A DNA stretch of 64,000 bases from Neonectria sp. B-13. Taxonomy: Eukaryota; Ascomycota; Sordariomycetes; Hypocreales; Nectriaceae. The position numbers and the translations under genes were made by a program. Shown in pieces: positions 10,855 through 23,084 of this stretch. Position 1 is the stretch's first letter. Each line of letters opens with the position of its first letter. The notes beneath the pieces are model-generated. The model was not told the DNA's origin, searched no databases, and worked only from the letters and a program-made list of their open reading frames with translations. The stretch covers positions 496,001 to 560,000 of the forward strand of contig NOKP01000017.1 in assembly GCA_002682825.1 (NCBI GenBank), given 5' to 3'.

Positions 10855-11402
10855 AACTACTATTTACAGTTAATTACTCAGTATTTAAACAGCCCTTAGC
10901 TAATTATAATAGTTTAATATTCTATATATAAACTATTATAAAGCAATTAGATTTTAGTAGAATTAGAATGCTTATTAGTACTATAGTTTATCTTTAATAG
11001 AGACTTAAGTTTATAGCTAATATAGGTTCTATTATAATACCAGCCTTTAGTACTTTAGTCATATGGCCTATGTATCACAGCTATATCTTCTTACCTAAAC
11101 GCCTACCTCTCTTTAGAATTAAGGGGTAAGCTTTAGCTTATGTATTAATAAGAATACTAACTTTGCTTCCAATCTATCTACCTTACCTAACTATGTATTC
11201 TAAAGGTACTCCTATTACAGGTTCTAGGAAATGTCTAGGTTTCTATGGACTACTACTATAGAAAAAAGTAAAATTAAAGTAGCTAATAAAGTAAGTAAAG
11301 ATAAAAAGTAAAAGAATAAAAAGAAAAAAAGAAAAAAGAAAGAAAAGAAAAGAAAAAAGAAGAAAAATAAAGAAAAGAGATAAAGGAAAAAGAGTAAATA
11401 TA
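10855..11402. other. Gene-free stretch with an unmutated patch and a purine tract
   Basis: The patch at about 11040-11260 has normal composition (for example tcatatggcctatgtatcac). From about 11268 to 11398 the plus strand is almost entirely A and G (gaaaaaagtaaaa… to aaaaagagtaaa). No gene seen before the helicase relic that starts near 11403. Mirror: 47328-47875. Confidence 0.55.
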
Positions 11403-12553
11403 TACTTAAGATTCTAACTAACTTCCCTTCTAATATAATACATATTATTATTTACTTTAAATCTTTAATAGTAGTAGATTATAATATAGAAGACTATATA
11501 TAGCTTAATAGAGAATATAAAATACTTATATACTAGTACTATTATATTAGTATTTAACTAGGAATAAGTATTAAATAATACTTTTAATAAGAGTATTAAC
11601 TTAAAAGCTCTATCTTATATAAGATTATTAACTAATTTTAAAGTATAAAGTTAAACAATCTAGTATATACTAAGCTATATAAAGATAGTTTAGTTCTAAT
11701 AGTATTATTTAAGGTCTATTATAGATTTAGCTATATATAGTATAAATATCTAATAGTTATATATAATAATATTATTTAGTATTAGTAAAAAGCTTATTAT
11801 AAGTATAAGTAAAAGACTAATAATAAATATAGTAAAGCTATAGAAAGAATAGAGAATAAGTAGTATATAAATATAAAGCTATAGTTATAAATAAAGAGTA
11901 AATATATATAATACTAAATTATTAATAATAGTAATACTAATATAAAAGGGTTAATACTTATATAAAAGGTAATAGTTAACTTAAGCTATAATAAAAGTAC
12001 TATATAGTATATAATTTCTAAGTATATTAATACATTTAGTAAAGATAATATAGAAAGGCTTTAGAAATATAATATTAAAAAAAGATTAGATTGTAACTTA
12101 TTATAAGTAAAGCAGTTTAAATAGGTATAATACTTTAAGTTATAAGATAAGCTTAGTATATTTAAGGCTATTAAATAGATAAAAACAAAGAAAGTAATTA
12201 AATAATAATAGTAAAGAAGGTAATAATAGTAGGATAAAGCTATAACTTAAGAGTAATAACTATTATTATAGCTTAGTAAAAGCTTTAATTAAAAGGTTAA
12301 ATATTATAGCTAGTAACTTAATAGTATATTAATAGAAATATTATAATAGCTTATAAGCATTTCAGCTATTAATCTATAAAGAGTATTATTTAGACTTAAG
12401 AATAAAAAGTTATTAATAGCTAAGTATTATAATATTAGATAGTACTATTTAAGCTTCTATTTATAAGTATACTAGCTTAAATATAATAAGGCTTTTAAGT
12501 AATAAGCAATTTGCTTTATAAATAAGTAATAGAGCTTACTATAAGATATAATA

Positions 12554-13602
12554 TTTAGATATAATAGTCTTTAGTAGTATATACTTAGAGAAAAGACTAA
12601 AGATTAAATAGTATAAAAGAAAATAGAAAAAACAATAGTATAATAAGCTTAATACTTAAGCCTAAAGTAATAATAACTTAAGAAGATAAAGGTTTCTACT
12701 ATAAAGTTAAAGTATAAGTTTTACTATCTTAATTAGCTAGAAAAGCTAAATCTTAGAAAAGCTAGATCTTAAAAAAGCTAGATCTTAAGAAAGCTAAATC
12801 TTAGAAAAGCTAGATCTTAGAAAAGGCTAAAACCCCTTAGAATAAAAGCTTAATCTATAAGGCTTTATACTTTTTAGATTATTTACTTCTTTATATTTTA
12901 TTTAACCTTCTAAATAATATAATAATTATACTATTAATTGTATAAAATAACTATTTAAATTATACTATAGCCTAATAAGCTCTTACTAAGCTATATATAT
13001 AGGCTTTTATATAATCTATATATTGAATTAAAAGAATATTTAAGCCTTATTTCTATACTATAAATTATAGCTTAAAAGTCTAGCTTAAGGCATATAAAAT
13101 AGCTTATAATTAATTGCTTTAAACCTAAGAAATTAGTTTAATTAGCAGTCTTTAGCTATAATATCTTACTATAAGATAGAATCCAGCTTAATATAGTAAC
13201 AGTCTAATAGATTATAATAGAATAGCTCTTTCTAAAGAGGCTAGCTCTAAAGCTAGAAAGAAATAATAATATTACTATTATAAAGAAGGAGTTCCTTAAG
13301 AAGCTATATAACTCTATCTCTACCCTATAGATTATACAGTTAATAGATAATATTATTCTAACCAACCTATAGCTAAAGAAGTAATATATTAGAAACTAAG
13401 AGAATCCTACTATAGTTATTTCTAATATTAGCTATAAAGTATAGAGGGATTTAGTAGAAGGAGTTTAGAAGGAGTAAAAGTTAATAATTAGATTTAAAAT
13501 CCAAAGATTTATCCTTCTATTAAGCTTAAGCAAAGGAAACATATAATTTAGTGCAATTATAGATAGATAGAAATAGTAGTTTAAATAGTAGTTTTAATAG
13601 TA
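12554..13602 (-). mobile_element. Retroelement R, copy 2, inside helicase relic A
   Basis: Near full-length copy, heavily RIP-altered, with about five minisatellite units. Flanks carry an imperfect duplication (ataagatataata upstream, atagaatataata downstream). The helicase frame resumes in phase after it. Mirror: 45128-46176, plus strand. Confidence 0.8.
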
Positions 13603-14046
13603 ATAGAATATAATATATAAGTTAAATAGTAGAAAGATAATACTAAGTACTTAAGATAATAAGTTTTATAGTAGTAGTAATAGTAATAGTTATAGTTATA
13701 TATAGTAGTATTATATAAATAGAAATCTAAAAGCTTATAATAAAAATAGTAATAAAAGTAATAATAATAATAATAATAATAAGAATAATAATAATAAGAA
13801 TAATAATAATAATAAAGATAATAAGTAAAAGGAGGAGAGTAATAGTAAGAATAGAGATAGGGATAAGACTAAAGCTAAAGCTAAGAATAAGAATAAAAGT
13901 ACTATCTAATAGATTTACTAATAGCTTTCTAATAGTATTAAGATCTTACTTAACTAAGCTATATTTTTATTTATAGTAGCTTCTATTAAATAGTAGATTA
14001 AAAGTAATATATATATAAGCTTATTATTATACTTTTATACTATTAT

Positions 14047-14985
14047 TTAGATATAATAGTCCTTAGTAGTATACACCTAGAGAAGAGGCTAAAGATTAAA
14101 TAGTATAAAAGAAAATAGAAAAAATAATAGTATAATAGGCTTAATACCTAAGCCTAAGGCAATAATAACTCAAGGAGATAAAAGTTTCTACTATAAAGTT
14201 AAGGTGTAAGTTTTACTGCCTTAATCAGCTGGAAAAGCTAGATCTTGGAAAAGCTAGATCTTGGAAAAGTTAGATCTTAGAAAAGCTAGACCTTAGAAAA
14301 GGCTAAAACCCCTTGGGATAAAAGCCTAGCTAACCTCTATGCTTTCTAGGTTACCTCTTTACATTCTATCTAACCTTCCAAATAATACAATAACTATACT
14401 ACTAATCACATAAGATAACTGCTGTCTGAATTGCACTATAGCTTAGTAAGCCCTTACTAAGCTATATATATAGGCTCTTATATGATCTATATATTAAATT
14501 AAAAGAATATCTAAGCCTTATTTCTATACTATAAATTGTAGCTTAAAAGTCTAGCCTAGGGTATATAAAATAGATTATAATTAATTACTTTAGACCTAAG
14601 GAGTTAGTCTAATTAGTAGTCTTTAGCTATAATATTCTACTATAAGAGGAAATAAAGCTTAATATAGTAACTGCCTAATAGATTGCAATAGAATAGCTCT
14701 TTCTAGAGAGGCTAGCTCTAAAGCTAGAAAGGAATAGTAATATTACTACTGTAGAGAAGGAGTTCCTTAAGAAGCTATATAACCCTATCTGTACCTTATG
14801 GATTATACAGTTGATAGGTAATATTGTTCTAATCAACTTACAGCTGAAGGAGTAATGCATTAGAAACCGAGGGAATCTTATGGTTATCTTTAACATTAGC
14901 TATAAAGTATGGAGGGATTTGGTGGAGGGAGTTCTAGGAAGCTAGAGGGGGCAAAAGTTAATAATTAGGTTTAAAATCCAAAGAT
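14047..14985 (-). mobile_element. Retroelement R, copy 3, 5'-truncated, with perfect 15-bp target duplication
   Basis: The 15-base sequence cttttatactattat occurs at 14032-14046 and again at 14986-15000. The element keeps the constant end (left, 3') but lacks the last ~150 bases seen in full copies at the right (5') end. Truncation flanked directly by a perfect duplication shows which end is 5' and supports target-primed insertion. About four minisatellite units. Mirror: 43745-44683, plus strand. Confidence 0.88.
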
Positions 14986-15184
14986 CTTTTATACTATTAT
15001 AAGTATATAATAATAGCTATTTAGCTTTAATAAGCTATACTTATATATAGAGATACTTATTATAATACTATAATAAGCTTAACTCTTTTTTATTAAGTTA
15101 GTATTTAAGAGTAAGCTATAAAAGATAGAAAAAGTTAATATTAATATTATACTTATATTCTAAAAGGAGTATATTATATAGATA

Positions 15185-16147
15185 TTTAGATATAATAATC
15201 CTTAGTAGTATATACTTAAAGAAAAAGCTAAAGGTTAAATAGTATAAAAGAAAATAAAAAAAACAATAGTATAATAAGCTTAATACTTAAGCCTAAGGTA
15301 ATAATAACTTAAGAAGATAAAAGTTTCTACTATAAAGTTAAGGTATAAGTTTTACTATCTTAATCAGCTAGAAAAGCTAGATCTTAGAAAAGCTAAATCT
15401 TAGAAAAGCTAGACTTTAGAAAAGGCTAAAACCCCTTAGGATAAAAGCTTAGTCTATAAGGCTTTACACTTTCTAAGTTACTTACCTTTTTACATTTTAT
15501 TTAACCTTTTAAATAATACAACAATTATACTATTAATTGCATAAGATAACTACTGTTTAAATCGCACTATAGTCTAATAAGCCCTTACTAAGCTATATAT
15601 ATAGGCTCTTAAATAATCTATATATTGAATTAAAAGAACATTTAAGCTTTATTTCTATACTATAAATTATAGTTTAAAAGTCTAATCTAAAGCATATAAA
15701 ATAGCTTATAATTAATTACTTTAGACCTAAGAAATTAGTCTAATTAATAGTCTTTAGCTATAATATCCTACTATAAGATAGAATCCAGCTTAATATAATA
15801 ATAGCTTAGTAAATTGCAATAGAACAGCTCTTTCTAGAGAGGCTAGCTTTAAAGCTAGAAAGGAATAGTAATATTACTATTATAGAGAAGGAGTTCTTTA
15901 AGAAGCTATATAACTGCATTAGAAACTGAGGGAATCCTATTATAGTTATCTCTAATATTAGCTATAAAGCTATATAGAGGGATTTAATAAAGGGAGTTCT
16001 AGAAAGCTGAAAGGGGCAAAAGTTAATAATTAGGTTTAAAATCTAAAGATCTATCCCTCTATTAAGCTTAAGTAAAGGAAATATATAACTATTTAGTATA
16101 ATTATAGATAAGTAGAAATAATAGTTTAAATAGTAGTTTTAATAGTA
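15185..16147 (-). mobile_element. Retroelement R, copy 4, inside helicase relic A
   Basis: Copy with three minisatellite units and a ~70-base internal deletion relative to copies 1-3 near 15912. The duplication is attatatagatat before and actatatagatat after. The helicase frame continues in phase across it. Mirror: 42583-43545, plus strand. Confidence 0.82.
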
Positions 16148-16601
16148 ACTATATAGATATATATTAGAATATATATAGTAATAAGTACTATTATTAGCTG
16201 AATAGTATATAAGAAAGGATAATAGCTTAAGATAGATAGTTAGCTATTTATCTAATAGACTAATAATAGTAAAGTATTATTTTAGGATAGTAAGTATATT
16301 AAGATTAAAAAATTCACTAAGATAGTTTATAATATAGTTATTAAGATTAAGGAGCTATTAAATAGTATAATAAAAAGAGTATAAGCTAAGATTATTAATA
16401 AGAAGCTAAAGTTTAATATAAGCTATATTATAAATAACTTACTCTAGCTTAAGATAGGCTAGTTATTTATAATAAACATTAAGAATAAATAGCTTAAGCT
16501 TAAGTTTAATAAGATAATATAACTAATAGAAAAGTTAGTATAAAATATAACTTAAAGTTAATAGAAGCAGTTAGTACTTTAGTATTAACTATAGGAGTTA
16601 T

Positions 16602-17720
16602 TTAAATATAATAGTCCTTAGTAGTATATACTTAGAGAAGGGGCTAAAGATTAAATAGTATAAAAGAAAATAGAAAAAACAATAATATAATAGGCTTAAT
16701 ACTTAAGCTTAAGATAATAATAACTTAAGGAGATAAAAGTTTCTATTATAAAGTTAAAGTATAAGTTTTATTACTCTAATCAGCTAGAAAAGCTAGATCT
16801 TAGAAAAGCTAGATCTTGGAAAAGCTAGATCTTGGAAAAGCTGGATCTTGGAAAAGCTAGACCTTAGAAAAGCTAGATCTTAAAAAAGGCTAAAACCCCT
16901 TAGGATAAAAGCCTAGCTAACCTTTATACTTTTTAGATTACCTTTTTATATTCTATCCAACCTTTTATATAATATAAAGACTATATAACTAATTATATAA
17001 GATAACTACTTCCTTCTGAATTATACTATAGCCTAGTAAGCCCTTACTAAGCTATACCTATAAGCTCTTATACAATCTATATAGCCTATTTTAAGCAGAT
17101 CTAAGCCTTATTTCTAAGCTATAAATTATAGTTTAAAAGTCTAATCTATAAGATATAAAAGAGATTAAAACTAATTAATGCCCTAAGGCTAAAGAATTAG
17201 TCCAATTAGTAGTCTTTAGTTATTATATTCTACTATAAGATAGAATTTAGCCTAATAGAATAATAGCTTAATAGATTATAATAGAATAAGTCTTTCTAAA
17301 GGAGCTAGCTTTAAAGCTAGAAAGGAATAGTAATACTACTAATATAGAGAAGAGGTTTATTAATAGTCTAAAGCATAATAACTATATCTTATAGATTATA
17401 TAGCTAATAAGTAATACTATAATAACCAATCTATAACCAAAGGAATAATACATTAAAAAGTAAGAGAATCCTACTATAGTTATCTCTAATATTAGCTATA
17501 AAGCTATATAAAGGAATTTAGCAGAGGGAGTTCTAAGAAGCCTAATAGTTATTCCTAGTATTAGCAGACTAATAATAGCTATTATAGAAAGGGCAAAAGT
17601 CAATAATTAGGTTTAAAATCCAAAGATCTATCCTCCTATTAAGCTTAAGCAAAAGAAATACATAATTTAGTACAATTATAAATAAGTAGAAATAGTAGTC
17701 TAAATAGTAGTTTTAATAGT
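16602..17720 (-). mobile_element. Retroelement R, copy 5, with perfect 14-bp target duplication
   Basis: actataggagttat occurs at 16588-16601 and 17721-17734. The element is ~1119 bases with about six minisatellite units. It interrupts the helicase N-terminal region, and the helicase frame resumes exactly in phase. It differs from copies 1-4 in a variant segment (gcctattttaagcagatc) shared with the copy next to the gap. Mirror: 41010-42128, plus strand. Confidence 0.88.
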
Positions 17721-19247
17721 ACTATAGGAGTTATATTAGTTCTATAAGGTATTTATTATACTTATATATATATAGGCAAGCTAGCTTAAGTATAAGCTAA
17801 AGGTAATAATATTATAATACTATAACTTATAATAGCTTATATATAATATATTTATAATAGATAAGTAAGTAATAATTATAATAAACTATAATAAAATAAA
17901 AGTTATTTATAATAATAATTATAAAATAGTATAGTTCTTACCTAACTATATTAGCTATATAATAGTTATATATATTATATAACTATTATTAGCTAAGTAT
18001 ATATTATAATATAAAGATAAGCTTATAGAATTATATAAAGACTAGTTAAAGTTTATATAATATATTAATAACTTATAGGTATAAGGTATAAACTAGCTTA
18101 GTATTATAATAGGCTAGTTTATATAAACTAATATAAAAGTATAACTTAGAGTAAAATAGTCTTAGCTATTAGTAATTAAAATAAGATAAAAGATCTAAGG
18201 GCTTATAATAAATTAGACTAAAGTATATATATAGTAAAATAATAGTAATAGATATAATAATATTAAGATAGACCTAATAATAAATAAGTTAATAGATTAT
18301 AATAGTAGTTAGAATATTATATAGAATTTATAGGCTATATATAGAACTAAAATAGTATTATAGTACTATATTATATATATTAAACTATTAGAGCAACTAT
18401 AGCTAGAGATAATTAGAATATTCTAGGAGATTAATAAACTATAGTATTAGTTTCTAAAGAGTAATAATAGTAATAAGAATAAAGATTAAAAGGATAATAA
18501 TAGTAATAATAATAGTAGTAATAGTACTATAAAGATAGCTAGTATAAAGCAAAAGGCAGACCTTATAGCTAATAATAATAATAAGATATAAGAGTAAGAA
18601 TAGTAATAGTAGTAAGGTTAATAGCACTAGGGTTAATAGTAGTAATAGTATAGTAAAAGGGCTAGGTTAAACTTAATAATAATAGAAGGCATAAGAAGAG
18701 AAGATATATAACTTAAGCCTAAAATAGCATTAGATACTATAAAAGTAAATATAATAATTAAAGAGCTCAGCTAGCTATTAGGTTTAAGGGCTATATAATA
18801 ATCTAAGAAGTAGGCTAAGAGTATATATATAATATTAGATACTAAAGTAGGATGGAATATTATTAGTATATTACTAACTAGAGCTAGAAAGAGTATATTA
18901 TTTATACTATTAAGCATTATAAAGAATATAAATATAAGTATTATTATAATACTATTTATAGTATTCATTAAGGACTTAATAATATAAGTAAGAAAGGTAA
19001 GAGTTAACTATATTAAGTTTAAGATATTTATTAGCATAGGATATAAGAGCTTACTATAGGCTATATAGCTTATAGTTGTTAGTGCTAATATAGTCTAGAG
19101 TATAGAATTTATAGTATATATAGATAAGCTACTAGCTATAGGCTTACTATAGTAGATATTTATTAATAAGTATTATACTATTATTATAGATATAAGCTAT
19201 TAGGCAAAGCTGGCAAAGCTGTAGAGCTTGTATTAATATAAGTACTT

Positions 19248-19375
19248 TAACTACTAATCCTCTAGTATCTTAGGCAAGATATCATTTTTGCCCAAGCGCT
19301 GATTGGCCTAATCTAGAGTGGAGCTACTATAGGAGGGTAAGATACTATAGAGGTAAGATACTATTTAGAGTTAAG
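19248..19375. repeat. Junction module A at the broken end of helicase relic A
   Basis: Begins taactactaatcctctagta, shared with module B at 22955. It holds an inverted pair (gtatctt/aagatatc) and two direct copies of taagatactat. Shared scaffold pieces are gattggcc, gtggagc and actatttag. It looks like one end of a mobile element. Mirror: 39355-39482. Confidence 0.6.
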
Positions 19376-19639
19376 AGCTCTTTCTTTACTTATATTATAA
19401 TCTAGCTCTATCTTTTAGTATTATTTTAACTATAAGCATTTAAAAGTATAACTTAACTTCTTATAATTAGAATCTTACTATTTCTTATCCTATTATATTA
19501 TTATACCTACTAAGAGTAAGAATTATTAAATAGTATTATATAAGGATAATTAATAATAACTAGTTAATAGAATAGTTAATACCTATTTACCTTCTATCTA
19601 CTTAACCTAGCCTAGTCTAACTAGCTAGACTATATAGTA
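19376..19639. other. AT-rich DNA between the two helicase relics
   Basis: No gene or repeat recognised. Mirror: 39091-39354. Confidence 0.5.
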
Positions 19640-22600
19640 AACTAGTTCCTTTACTATTCTACTTATTATATCCTTATATATATATAATATAACTATACTA
19701 TACTTAACCTTAAGTATTACCTTTAAGATTACTATTATAAATTATTAAAGAAGACCTATAATAGCCTTATTCTATATTATATTAAGCTTATATTATAAAA
19801 AGTACTTAAGAGTAATAAAAGTAATAAAGATAATAAGAACCCTAAGGGTAATAATAGTAATAATAGCTCTATTAATAACTATTATAGCTATTTACTTAAG
19901 AAGCCTATCCTAGCTATTAAGAGTTTATTAATCCTATTTAAATTTACCTATATATACTATAGGTTCCTAATAGTAAACTAAAAGTATCTATATATATATT
20001 ATAACTAAGAGTATAATTAAAGGTAAAAGCTTAAGTTAAACCTTAGGCTTTAGTCCTAGGTTAATATTTAAACCCTTTTTACCTAGTTTAATACTATAAT
20101 CTACTATTTTTATATCTTTATTAATAGTAATAATAGTAATAATAATAATAATAATAATAGTAATAGTAATAATAATAACTAAGCTATAATAGTAAAAAAT
20201 AGTAATAAACCTACTAAGCTAGTAACTTCTTATTACTATTAAGAGCTAATAGGAATATATATAGTACTAATAGAAGGAAATATAAAGTATAATAATAGAA
20301 AGCATTCTATAGTATAAAATAACCAACTAGCTAAAGTATATAAAGTAGTCTAACTACTTTTATACCTAAGACCTTACTCTAATTATTACTCTTAGCTAAA
20401 TGCCTAATTATATAGATAAGAAGCTTAGAAGAATAACTATAGCTTTAAATATCTTATTCTTTAACTATTATATTAATAGTCTATATAGCTTACTCCTTAT
20501 AATAAGACTATTACTTATAAGCTCTATATAGAAGAATATATATAATTATCTATTTAGGCTATTATAGAAAAAGTTAAGTATAGACTAATACTTAGTATAT
20601 ATAAAGTACTTTTTCTACTATTACTTAAACATTCTTAACCTTAAGAAGGCTATACTCTAAGACTAGTATAGCTTCTACTTTACACTAGCCTAAAAGACCA
20701 GCCTTAAGCAGCTCTAAGAGTATATTAAGCTATTATTATTACTACTATTATAGCTAATTAATAAGAAAGATATTAATATATAGATAAACCTAAAGAATAG
20801 TAATTATTAGAGTCTATTAAATAAGGCTCTAAAGAAGGTATTATTCTAAGTATTAATTAGCTTCTAGATATAGCTACTTAATAGTAACCTTTTTAATAGC
20901 TTACTTTAGCACTTTATAACTATTCTAACTATTAATAGGGAAATAAGCTAGCTCTATCTAGTATATCTATTTATATATATTCTTACTAGCCTTATATATA
21001 TAAAGTAAGTACTATTAGTAGAATAAGCTATTCTAACTAAAGAATAGCTTATAATAATAGACTTACTATAGTATTTTACTTTAGTCTATAATTACTAGCT
21101 ATATAAAGCTACTTACTTACCTATAGAGTATATACTTAGCTTATTATTCTATAGCTAGAAGATTATCTTATAAATAGATAGCTATTTAATAGTCTTATAG
21201 AATAAGTAGAATAATATTATATACTTTATAAATAAGCCTATTCTAATAGAGGATATCTAAGGTATAATTATAGAAATAATAGCTAATATAAAGAACCTAC
21301 TATAAAGCTTATTAATATTTAAGTAAAGTATAAATATCTAATTTATTATCCTACTTATTAGTATTAAGAATAATCTAACTTATATAATATAAAGTATCTT
21401 TTTTATCTATAGTAATAGCCTTAGTAGAAAAGAGGTAGAAATGCTTAAAGATTCTATTATAGGGCTATAGTAGTATAAGTTCTTAGATAGATAGGGTAAG
21501 TAGAGATAAACTAGTATTTAAAAGTATCTTAAGGTTATTTATAAGTATAAAGAGCTATTATTACTACTTACCTAGTTTACTAAAGATAGCTTAATATAAA
21601 ATAAGAAGGCTATTAGACTGTATTTTATTAATAGTATTAACTAGAACTAAAATATATTTATTATTAATAGTAAAGTAATTCTTATTACTTAGTACTATAA
21701 GTCTCTTACTTATTTTAACTCTTTTAAGGTTATATTATACTTTCTACTAATATAGATTAAATAGCTTATAACTATATATATAATCTATATATAGCTACTA
21801 ATTAATTATTAAAAGGCTAACTATTAAACCTTATTTAATACTATATTACCTTCTAATAACTTTATTTAGTATAGTAAGAATAAACTATAAGAAAGTAGTT
21901 AAATATTTATAGTAATAAATAAATAGACTTAATACTATATAGACTAAAGGATTATACTTTAGGACTAGTAATATATTACTATTACTATTAGCTATAAGTA
22001 TACTTATAAGCTAAATACTATTAAAACTAACTTTAAAAAGAGTAAAAATAAGAATAAGAATAGGAATAATATAATATACTATAAAGCAATAAATAACTTA
22101 GCTATTACTTATACTAGCTATATAGCTACTAATTATAGTATTATAGTAAATATACTAAAGTATCTTATAGTTAACTTACTTATTATCTTCTAATAGGTTA
22201 ATTATAAATAGTATAGCTTTCTTAGCTATATTAAGCAGCTGCTTTCTAAGGGGTTATTATAATAGTAAAAGAAAAAGGCATATAGTAAGGGGGAGAATAG
22301 TATAAAGGTATAAAAGCTAGTAAAGCAGTTATAGACTAAGATCTAACCCCTTAATGTATTAACTAGTAGTAGGGTTAATAGCTCTCTTTAGAGCTAGGAC
22401 CTTATCCTTCTTTAGGCACTTTATACTATTCTTTACAATAAGGATATTTAGTTCCTATTATTATAGTAAAAAGAGGCTATATAATATATTACTGCTAAAA
22501 AGATACTACTTATTATTATATTACTAATAGGCAGAGAGAAGAGCTTAGTATTTATAGTACTAGTAATACTAGCTAGGTTAAGGGTTATTATTATTATAGT

Positions 22601-22954
22601 ACCTTATACTAAACTTAAATAGTAGCTAATAGTCTATTGTACTAATATTAGGCTTAACTATAAGTACTAGCTAGAAGTATATAAGTCCTAGCTAAGAGTA
22701 ATAATTATATCTACTAAGGCTACTATTACTAATAACTCCCTATAGTAGGCTATTAATCTAGCTACCTAAGGCTGACTGAACTGGATTATTATTGATAAGT
22801 GCTATCTTACCTTTACTACTACTACTAAGTACTATACTAAGCTCTAAGGACTTATGCTCTTCTATAACATAGAGTGCCTATTTGTCTTTCTTACTAGGAT
22901 ACTACTACTGCTCTACTAGTAAGACTTTAAGGAGGCTATATACCTATAGGACCC
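19640..22954 (+). pseudogene. OrsD-RecQ helicase relic B
   Basis: A ~1100-codon plus-strand relic whose stops are mainly TAA/TAG from RIP; a few frame changes seem needed in the middle. The start (about 19650-20000) resembles an OrsD domain with Cys positions now Tyr. The stretch at 20600-22250 matches the N-terminal region of telomere-linked helicases. The helicase core shows a Walker A remnant (IGREKSLVF, expected GGGKS) at about 22527, a motif Ia-like VPYTKLKQQL at about 22600, a motif II remnant (IIIDKCYLTF, expected DECHLTF) at about 22787, and a motif III-like FLTRILLL. It stops after YLQDPNY at module B, so the RecA2 half is missing. It is not closely similar to relic A, so the two are different family members, not a recent tandem duplicate. 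Confidence 0.82.
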
Positions 22955-23084
22955 TAACTACTAATCCTCTAGTAGTTCGCCCGGACTACCATTTTCTACA
23001 TGCCTGCGATTGGCCCACAGCGCGGTGGAGCCTGTGCAGGGGGGCGGACTACTATTAGCCGGACTACTATTTAGGGTTAGGGGG
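22955..23084. repeat. Junction module B at the broken end of helicase relic B
   Basis: Same 20-base start as module A (taactactaatcctctagta). The inner repeated word is different: inverted gtagttcg/cggactac, then two direct copies of cggactactatt. The scaffold (gattggcc, gtggagc, actatttagggttag) is conserved. GC-rich and unmutated. Mirror: 35646-35775. Confidence 0.65.

Larger units (their letters stand above)
11403..19247 (+). pseudogene. OrsD-RecQ helicase relic A, split by four retroelement insertions
   Basis: Segments 11403-12553, 13603-14046, 15001-15184, 16148-16601 and 17735-19247 join into one plus-strand frame of ~1240 codons once the insertions and one copy of each target duplication are ignored. 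Stops in it are almost all TAA/TAG at places expected for CAA/CAG/TGG, the RIP signature. The first segment resembles an OrsD domain (paired C2H2-like motifs, Cys now Tyr). The middle resembles the N-terminal region of fungal telomere-linked helicases. The last has a Walker A remnant (TRARKSILF, expected TGAGKS) at about 18877 and a motif II remnant (IFINKYYT, expected DECHT) at about 19156. Family knowledge: RecQ-type DNA unwinding, often subtelomeric. The frame ends soon after motif II at the module at 19248, so helicase motifs IV-VI are absent. Confidence 0.82.

Noticed and set aside
18771..18968. 65-codon minus-strand frame rich in Ile (mirror 39762-39959)
   Set aside because: Antisense to the Walker A region of helicase relic A; composition effect.
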